DNA from: Siderastrea radians
Taxonomy: Eukaryota > Cnidaria > Anthozoa > Scleractinia > Rhizangiidae
NCBI GenBank assembly: GCA_964017195.1
Contig: OZ024887.1
Coordinates: 7,948,032 to 8,012,031 of the forward strand
Reading direction: 5' to 3'
DNA length: 64,000 bases
Under the pieces are notes generated by a model. The model ran no database searches. It saw only the letters and a program-made list of their open reading frames with translations, and was not told the DNA's origin. The position numbers were made by a program, and so were the translations under genes. Below are positions 58,040 through 64,000 of this stretch, piece after piece. Position 1 is the first letter of the stretch. Every line of letters begins with the position of its first letter.

Positions 58040-58220
58040 AGTAGTATATCATGAGTTTAATGAATACCACCTGATTTTCAGAGGTTTATTTTCGAATTTT
58101 AAATCCCCCACATAATAAACAAGCTCCCTTTGCTCGCTTGTTTATTATGTGGGGGTTTTAAAATTCGAAAATAAACCTCTGACAATCAGGTAGTATTCAT
58201 TAAACTCATGATATACTACT
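58040..58220. repeat. Long near-perfect hairpin, arms about 85 nt
   Basis: The left arm starts AGTAGTATATCATGAGTTTA and the right arm ends with the inverse. A loop of about 11 nt separates CAAGC and GCTTG. Only a few mismatches are seen. It lies about 150 bp before the first ORF of the virus-like block. Confidence 0.8.
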
Positions 58221-58367
58221 TACCCGAAATAAACCACCCAGCATAAAAAAAGAAGAAAAGATTAAAACGAAGCGTCTCCTATTATTTTGAAAAATTATTA
58301 CAATTAGACAACTACAAACCATGTATCATATCAAAAGTTTCTCAATTAGAGCATTACATAACTTACC

Positions 58368-58691
58368 ATGGAAACAAGGCAACAAACAGCTGAATGGAAA
58401 GAGATACACAATGAGCTTTTAAAACAACCTTTCTGTCATAACAGGCAGCAACTTGTGCGTATAATTATGTGTTTAGAATATAAAAACTGTCGCTGGGAAG
58501 GGCTTTGTTACCCTTGTTTTAAGCAAGGAATCAAACATAAACTGTTGTACACTCCTCCGATAGAGAATTTACCTTTAGTAAAGATTTGCTCTGATACTTA
58601 CGATTGGCACAGCGCATATAACGAATTAAAATTATTAAAACGAAAACATGACCGAACACACACACACAAAAAACAATTTATAATCGATTAA
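58368..58691 (+). CDS. Cys-rich small protein, paralogue 1
   Basis: A 107-aa intact ORF with its own ATG. It shares with the next ORF the order W..IH-ELL-QPFC..RQ-LV, then a C...CYPC-KQ motif, so the two arose by duplication. The Cys residues could bind zinc. The tail is Lys/His-rich. The function is unknown. Confidence 0.6.
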   Translation: METRQQTAEWKEIHNELLKQPFCHNRQQLVRIIMCLEYKNCRWEGLCYPCFKQGIKHKLLYTPPIENLPLVKICSDTYDWHSAYNELKLLKRKHDRTHTHKKQFIID

Positions 58692-58708
58692 ATATTTGTG
58701 GGTCAAAT

Positions 58709-59065
58709 TTGATGGCCGCCGGATTCAACAACTGTCAGGTTATCGAAGCAATTCAAAATCTACCTCCTGAGCTATGTGGGATAATTTACAAACATTACCT
58801 CACCATAAAACTGAAAGAGCGAGAGGCTTTGGGTTGGAACCTGGTTCACGACGAGCTTTTAATTCAACCTTTCTGTCCTGAAAGGCAGCGGCTTGTCCAT
58901 ATTCTGGTGTGTGTAGCTTATATGCATTGTTGTTGTGGAGGGTGTTGTTACCCTTGTTATAAACAAGAAGAAATCTTACATGAAATAACCATCTCTGTTC
59001 CGATCTTGGATATAACGCTAGTTAATTATTGCACTGATATATGGGAAGAGGACCACAGCCATTAA
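58709..59065 (+). CDS. Cys-rich small protein, paralogue 2
   Basis: A 118-aa ORF 17 bp after paralogue 1. Its N-terminus has an F-box-like start (NLPPELCGIIYKHYL) that paralogue 1 lacks. Then come ELLIQPFC, RQRLV and CCCGGCCYPCYKQ. The LPPEL start is echoed by TPPEIL in the 54-aa ORF at 60168-60332. F-box-like proteins recruit ubiquitin ligases; that role is inference. Confidence 0.6.
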   Translation: MMAAGFNNCQVIEAIQNLPPELCGIIYKHYLTIKLKEREALGWNLVHDELLIQPFCPERQRLVHILVCVAYMHCCCGGCCYPCYKQEEILHEITISVPILDITLVNYCTDIWEEDHSH

Positions 59066-59199
59066 GTTGTGTTTACGGCGCGTGACTTCGCGGTCTGGTG
59101 AAACTCACAGACAATGACGTAATTTATATTCTTGTACAAACATTGAAGGCAAACCCCCTTTGCAACAGAATATAGAGCTTTCAATTGGTTTTTGGTTTT

Positions 59200-59275
59200 C
59201 AATTGTTTGTCTAACGCGTTAGACAGTTTTTGGTTTTTTATTGTCTGTCTAGCGCGTTAGACAGTTTTTTGGAGG
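59200..59275. repeat. Two copies of an 18-bp palindrome
   Basis: TGTCTAACGCGTTAGACA (59208-59225) and TGTCTAGCGCGTTAGACA (59246-59263), each followed by GTTTTTTGG-like sequence. They lie between converging genes and might act as 3' ends or protein-binding sites. Confidence 0.7.
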
Positions 59276-59391
59276 AAAAAAAAGTCAAGTTTGGAAAAAT
59301 ACAGTGAAACTTCTTTAATCACTCTTGGTCTAAAAATTTTTCAAGCCTGAATGTAGACGCTATTATTTTGGTATATTGTGGTTTCTGTTGC

Positions 59392-59787
59392 TTACATTAA
59401 TTCATAATCAAAATATTCATTACCGTCAGCAGACGTTTTGAGACCTATTTTATAAAAAAATTGATAAGAATCATCTTCTAAATCTTCAGCAAGGCGTTTA
59501 GGAGCCCATACAAGAAACTCATCTCCACATTTTGTTTTTAAAGTTAAAATAGCTGAAATCCCATATTTACTATCCCGGTGTGAAACTTTTTTAATTTTGT
59601 ATACATCATCTGAAATATTTCTCCATTTCAAGATTTCTCTTCTTATAAAACTTTCTTTAGTTGGCCATTCTTCTGAGATTTCTTGTTGAACTTTCAGCAA
59701 GTCTTGTGGGATTTCTTGTTGATTTAATAATACATTCTCTGTTTGGTAGTCTTGTGAGATCGCATGTTGATCTGTACAGACAGCCAT
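59392..59787 (-). CDS. Unrecognised 131-aa protein of the virus-like block
   Basis: An intact ORF with ATG. It has a Gln/Glu-rich start, then a compact domain with KIKKVSHRDSKYGISA, DEFLVWAPKRLAEDL and FFYKIGLKTSADGNEYFDYE. The alternating strands look like a small beta-rich binding domain. I do not recognise the family. Confidence 0.6.
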   Translation of the reverse strand: MAVCTDQHAISQDYQTENVLLNQQEIPQDLLKVQQEISEEWPTKESFIRREILKWRNISDDVYKIKKVSHRDSKYGISAILTLKTKCGDEFLVWAPKRLAEDLEDDSYQFFYKIGLKTSADGNEYFDYELM

Positions 59788-59834
59788 GTTAAGAATATGT
59801 TAAATACACATTTGTTTAATAGGGTGTTCTTCAC

Positions 59835-59975
59835 AACACATACCGAAGGGTTACGGAAATTCCGAAAGGTGCTGTTAAATTCGAAAAGTGTTTTTAAATT
59901 CCGAAAGGTGCAAATTTCTGTCTGACTTTTTTTCTCGCGCCCTTCGGAATTTCCGGCACCTTTCGGTATGTCTCC
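59835..59975. repeat. ATTCCGAAAGGTGC repeats
   Basis: Two direct copies of TTCCGAAAGGTGC and one inverted GCACCTTTCGGTATG pair with CATACCGAAGGG to form an inverted repeat upstream of the 131-aa gene. Confidence 0.6.
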
Positions 59976-60167
59976 CACTCACGTGCGCTATCACGCTTTG
60001 TCTCACGTGTTTTTTTATTTTTAGTTTAACCTTGACACTGGATTATGTAATATCACGTGGAGCTCAGGGGCTTGTAGCCAATCAAAAGCGTCACATTTTT
60101 GTAACGTTTCAGTCAAAATTTTATTGTGCCTGCTGGTGAAGTTGTCAACTTAGAGATGAAAATCGTA

Positions 60168-60332
60168 TTATGGAACCACATCTTGGCCTGAAATGGGGTA
60201 GCCATCTTCATCACGAGTTGGTAACAATATTTTTGAAACACACTCACGAGTAATGAATCTTATTTGCAAAATTTCCGGGGGCGTGAGAAGCTCAACAAGG
60301 TGATAGCAAATAGCTTGCAAAATTGCAATCAT
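60168..60332 (-). CDS. 54-aa F-box-like small protein
   Basis: ATG at 60330-60332 and stop at 60168-60170, with TATATA about 10-15 bp upstream of the ATG. The protein contains LVELLTPPEILQIRFITREC, resembling the PPE-containing start of the 118-aa ORF and the helix pattern of short F-box-like domains. Its small size makes it tentative. Confidence 0.45.
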   Translation of the reverse strand: MIAILQAICYHLVELLTPPEILQIRFITRECVSKILLPTRDEDGYPISGQDVVP

Positions 60333-60450
60333 TTCGAAAGATATATAATTACTTTGAAAATCTATAATTGAGTGAATTTTTTATCATACTTTCTTTGAAC
60401 AGATAGCGGAATTTCCATACAATGATCAGTGACGAAATTAACTATCATTT

Positions 60451-60804
60451 TCAATCTACCAAAAAATACTTTTTCGTCGAAAGCTTCACCTCTGAGGTAA
60501 AAGCGAATCTCATCAAGTATTTTTTGGTATTCGATACGGGCAAAATTTGCTTGTTCTGTTTTCTTATCGTATTTAAAGTTGCCATGACAATAGGGTTCAA
60601 CGTAATTCCTCCGGCTACTGCGGCACTAATAATTAACTTGCCAGCTGAAAGATTACAAACAAAATTTTTTCTTCGAAAACCGCGGTGCAACTTTTCATAG
60701 CCATAATGTTTCTTATGGTAATAACCATATAAATCTTTCAGAATTTTAACTTTCTCTGTAGAAAGTGTTTGGTCGATATGGTTGAATTCGAAAATGTCTT
60801 GCAT
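60451..60804 (-). CDS. 117-aa protein with a Gly/Ala hydrophobic segment
   Basis: An intact ORF with ATG at 60802-60804 and TATATA about 12 bp upstream. A basic aromatic N-terminal half (YGYYHKKHYGYEKLHRGF) precedes the hydrophobic SAAVAGGITLNPIVMATLN. Membrane-active virion or holin-like roles are possible; the family is not recognised. Confidence 0.55.
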   Translation of the reverse strand: MQDIFEFNHIDQTLSTEKVKILKDLYGYYHKKHYGYEKLHRGFRRKNFVCNLSAGKLIISAAVAGGITLNPIVMATLNTIRKQNKQILPVSNTKKYLMRFAFTSEVKLSTKKYFLVD

Positions 60805-60928
60805 TGTGCTATATAATAAATGTAAAAATGTTTATGGCACTCTATATTCAATCAAAATTAAGAAATTTTCATTTTTAAATTTTGGAGATAACAAAAACAC
60901 CGAAAAAATACCATTTGGTAATTTTAAA

Positions 60929-62552
60929 TTAATATCTATTTTTTGTTCTTGAATTGCTTTTTGTTGAAGTGAAACTTAATGGAGGATAACCACCACCAAC
61001 TACTCTTAAAGTAATAGCCGGAAATGGACCCATAATTTTTTTAAATAATACTGTTATATTTAAGATATTGCTATTTGCTGGAATGAGTACCTGTGAATTA
61101 CCATTTAATTCAAAAATTGTTTTATCATTTTTCGTAGATAAATACCCATGTAAATAATGAACGGAACCATTCAAATTATGTCCGTTTAAAGAAAGATCTG
61201 TTTCCATAACCATTTTTCCATTCTCAATAACAAAAGCGGTGTCATATACACTTGGATCAACGTTTGAAATTGTTTCTTTTACACCATAAACAATAAGATG
61301 TCCAATTGTTAAAAGTGATGGAAAACTAACTGTACCGTGTAGATCGAGATATAGGAATTGTGGAGGTGAGCTACCCCATCTGTGAAAATTGATGACTGTT
61401 TTGGTGTACCTTTCGAATGTTTTTGTTGCATAATTAGAAATTGAAATCGTCGTTGCTTGCACTGTCACACTCAACTCACTCATTTCTGGAGGAAACCATT
61501 CAACGACCATAGTATAGTAACCAACCGGAAGTTTATATAGGTTAAAACCGAGGCGTGACCGGTACTGGTTGGGTGAGCCTTTTTCAAACAAGAGTTTAAG
61601 TTGGTAAGCTTTTTTATTAATTTGATGTGGAGAATTGGGAAAATCGTTAATACCCAAAACCTCGATATTGTTTTCACTCGAAGATTCATCAATGTCTTCC
61701 ACCAAGTATCTGAAGGCGTCCCTTTTTTGACCCGAGTTAATGATCTGAGATTCATGAATTTTTTGAGTGACAAGATCTCTCATAGATGTTATTTCATTTT
61801 GCACAAAATTAACATTAACTGCGGATTTCGAATCTTTGTAATCGGTTTGTAAGTTAATAATTTAATTGTTATTTAAATTCAAGTTTCCAGTCATACTTTT
61901 TGTGCCATCATTTTTAAGATATTCTTTTTGTGCTTCAGTAATTCTTTTATTAACAAATTCTACATTTGTGGCGTCTTTTTGGTTTGATGGAAATTTGAGA
62001 TTTACAATCGATTTATTTTTCATATCAATATCAGCTCCTTTATCCAATTTTTTCACAAGCTGATTATCGACATTCTTTTTGTTTGTGGCTTGATCTGCCT
62101 GTACTGGGTCTTTTACGTTGTAGATTGTGTTATTGTTCATATCAATGCTTGCTTCCATTTTTCCGCCTTCCTTTTTTGAAAGAAAGATATTTCTCGTGTC
62201 CTGATAGTTTATTACCTTTGTCAGATCACCGTCAATATTAGAAGAACCGCTGGCACTACCTTGAGGTCCACGATCACCTTTGTCACCTTTATCACCTTTA
62301 TCACCTTTATCACCTTTGTCACCTTTTAAACCAGGTGGCCCTTGTGCCCCCACCTGACCTTGTGGTCCAGTGGAGCCTTTTTCACCCCTCGGTCCAAAAG
62401 GAACCCTGTGGTCCTGCTAGGCCTTTGTCACCCTTCGGCCCAGGAGGACCCTCAGGGCCAGGAGGACCCCCTGGGCCAGGAGGACCAACTTTTCCACTTT
62501 CACTCGTCATAGTTTGGCTAGTTCCACCTATTTGACTGTTAATATATCCCAT
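60929..62552 (-). pseudogene. Collagen-like fibre gene, broken
   Basis: A virion or attachment fibre-like gene of about 540 codons. It starts at the ATG 62550-62552, immediately after TATATA. A Gly-X-Y collagen region (about 62490-62265, with GDK repeats) leads into shaft repeats of tail-fibre style (DMNNNTIYNVKDP..ADQATNKK, then DMKNKSIVNL, then GNLNLNNN) and a C-terminal beta-rich region (61800-60929). A one-base shift in the collagen region near 62400 and an in-frame TAA at 61862-61864 break it into three parts. The frame is otherwise clean on either side, so the damage is recent, or these are assembly errors. Confidence 0.6.
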
Positions 62553-62580
62553 TATATATCTTCATCAAAATTTTTTTAAA

Positions 62581-63185
62581 TTAATTTTTGGGGTTTGTCA
62601 TAGTAAAAGAAAGAATATTTTTATCGGTGGCGCGATCCAAAGAGTTATAATCCACACCTATCTCGTCTGCAATCCGTTTGTTTTCTCTTGGAAGAAATCT
62701 GAAAATACAAAAATGGCTGCAGTTATCACGGATGTTTTTCGGCACCTTGTAAAAAGTTTGAGTGAGGTAAATAACGCAGCAGTTTCTGTGCCGCCCGTTG
62801 ATAAAATAATTAATGATGCTGTTTTGCTTGCTTTCACAAACAAGATCATCAAAAACAACTATTTTTTGGTTGTCCACCGAAAGCTCTTCGAGTGGAATGA
62901 TTTCATCACCATAGGCCTCGATAACCTAATAACCAACCTTGGGGTTTTGATTCGTTCAGCAAAATCCTGCAAAAGAGCCTCGTATTTGTTCTGGTGCAGG
63001 TTTTTTGAAAAGAGGTAAATTTTATCAAACTTCAACAACTCATAAAGCATATGCAGTAATATGTTTGTTTTACCAGAATTACTGGGTCCACAAATTAACA
63101 TCCGAAAAACATCTGCTGGCATACAAGGGTGACCTTGCTTGTAGTCACTCTTGAAAAAACCTGGGTCATAATTTGGAATCTTCAT
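62581..63185 (-). pseudogene. FtsK/HerA-type packaging ATPase, broken
   Basis: DNA-packaging ATPase of the kind found in Polintons, adintoviruses and other large eukaryotic DNA viruses (A32-like). From the ATG at 63185, Walker A is GPSNSGKT at residues 33-40. The second part has Walker B (IVVFDDLV) and a YLTQTFYKVPKNIRDNC segment typical of the family. The reading frame changes between about 62945 and 62860, and the matching frame has a TAG there, so the copy cannot make the full protein unless the sequence is wrong. Confidence 0.7.
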
Positions 63186-63219
63186 TTTTTTTTCGCTTCT
63201 ATATATTCACGCTGGAAAT
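63186..63219. promoter_or_regulatory. Divergent promoter between ATPase and plus-strand genes
   Basis: Only 34 bp separate the start codons. They hold CTATATATTCACG. TATATA sits 13-20 bp before both ATGs, so it could serve both directions. Similar TATATA motifs precede 60332, 60804 and 62552. Confidence 0.45.
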
Positions 63220-63303
63220 ATGTCATTAAAAAAATGGCGGCAATTAGCTGAAGAAAAATCGAAACTGGATAAACAAACAGAAGAAAATTCACCAAAAATT
63301 TAG
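63220..63303 (+). CDS. 27-aa leader ORF
   Basis: ATG at 63220, stop TAG at 63301-63303, one base before the next ATG (TAGAATGG). Charged sequence (KKWRQLAEEKSKLDKQTEE). It may be a tiny gene or the displaced start of the following gene. Confidence 0.35.
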   Translation: MSLKKWRQLAEEKSKLDKQTEENSPKI

Positions 63304-63304
63304 A

Positions 63305-63927
63305 ATGGATAAAATAAACAAAGAGTTTGGTCAGCTTTCAGGAGAAGAGTTTTTAAACCAATTACAAAAAGGCTTGATGAAAAGAGCAGCACCACTGTGG
63401 AAGAAGAAGAAGAGGAGCAGGAAGTTCCTGATTACACAATGGATGAATTTGACGAAATCAACCCGTTTGGTGACGAATTCAGACCGGATGCACCAACTCC
63501 AGCACCATCACCAACACCACCACCATCACCACCACCACCCTCATATCAAGAAGTTGTTGATGATGATGATGATGATTTTCCACCACCACCCCCATCGATG
63601 ATGGAAGAAAAAAAATCCACACGTAAAGAGTGGGGGAAGCCGGAACCGGTTAAAAAAGAATATTCCCATGAATCAACACTATTGCAAACAGTCAATCAGC
63701 TGATCACGAAATTTGGTAATGATCCCGATTACAAAGTAAAAAGTAAAAATTCTCCATTGTATGGTTATTCAATTGAGGACCTCAAAAAAGTAAGAGATGG
63801 AATTTTTGGGAAAAGAGGGGTTACAAAAGCAGTTTTTGAGAAACAGTTACAGGCGGGGAAGTATAGACTGAAGTCCACTTCCCCACGCAGAAAAAGAGAA
63901 ACTACTCCAACCGACAGAGCTGAATAA
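63305..63927 (+). pseudogene. Pro/Asp-rich protein gene with one frameshift
   Basis: The first part (from ATG 63305) and the second part (from about 63397, ending at TAA 63925-63927) are in different frames that cross near 63397. The second frame has no ATG of its own at the crossing, so one indel is the simplest explanation. Order: charged N-terminus, acidic EEEEEE stretch, proline-rich PPPPSYQEV, aspartate run, second proline run, then a basic C-terminal domain (LLQTVNQLITKFG, LKKVRDGIFGKRGVTK). PPPSY fits the PPxY late-domain pattern that recruits WW-domain ligases. A structural role is a guess. Confidence 0.5.
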
Positions 63928-64000
63928 CGCACTGCGCATGTTCGTTACGTCACTATTCTCCTCCATTCTCGTCCCCGAGCTGCGATCCTTTCGGCCAGCG

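Larger units (their letters stand above)
58368..63927. mobile_element. Decayed Polinton/Maverick-like (adintovirus-type) element, part
   Basis: A compact block of at least nine mostly intronless genes on both strands: two related Cys-rich ORFs, several small ORFs, a collagen/fibre gene, a packaging-type ATPase and a proline-rich ORF. TATATA motifs sit just before several start codons. No polymerase B, integrase, protease or capsid gene is in the window; they may lie beyond 64 kb or be lost. Frameshifts and stops in three genes show decay. Other related virus-like elements are possible. Confidence 0.55.

Overview
Organism. The window reads as nuclear DNA of an animal, most likely a cnidarian such as a coral or sea anemone. 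It is AT-rich, its genes have GT-AG introns, and it is crowded with short inverted-repeat transposons, tRNA-derived repeats, a Crypton-like tyrosine recombinase and a decayed virus-like element. The phylum is inferred from this mix. No rRNA, CRISPR array or bacterial operon is present.

Layout. 0.7-3.8 kb: a Crypton-type recombinase (minus) whose open exon runs 173 codons further upstream than its first ATG, through a 30-bp minisatellite. 7.3-9.9 kb: a tentative small spliced gene. 8.6 kb: a near-perfect hairpin. 9.3-15 kb: TIR elements and SINE-like repeats. 17.2-20.9 kb: four almost identical 897-bp tandem units, each containing a 12-bp minisatellite. 22-26 kb: microsatellite, tRNA-like repeats, MITEs. 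26.0-26.7 kb: a small two-exon secreted-protein gene with a TATA box. 32.7-39.1 kb: ornithine decarboxylase antizyme (plus). 39.4-42.8 kb: a selenoprotein of the SelW/MIEN1 family (minus), with in-frame UGA and a C-terminal CAAX box, lying tail-to-tail with antizyme. 43-50 kb: tRNA-derived repeats and a 1.66-kb TIR element. 51.3-52.7 kb: a satellite of about 113 bp period. 54.6-56.2 kb: a papain-like cysteine protease with the Gln, Cys and Asp-x-His pattern of herpesvirus-tegument-type deubiquitinases. 56.5-57.9 kb: a Mutator-like foldback element with a 9-bp target duplication. 58.0-58.2 kb: another long hairpin. 58.4-63.9 kb: a decayed Polinton/Maverick-like (adintovirus-type) element with a packaging ATPase, a collagen/fibre gene and several small genes.

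How the parts relate. Antizyme and the selenoprotein are both recoded genes: antizyme needs a +1 ribosomal frameshift and the selenoprotein needs UGA read as Sec. Both have gene models hidden from simple ORF calling. Their introns and UTRs have been targets for MITEs of two recognisable families. The right end is a compact virus-like gene block in which at least three genes carry a frameshift or a stop, so it is probably no longer autonomous.

Limits. Exon limits come from splice motifs, phase and family resemblance read by eye, with no alignments or transcripts. The 5' exons of antizyme, the Crypton gene and the protease gene were not found.
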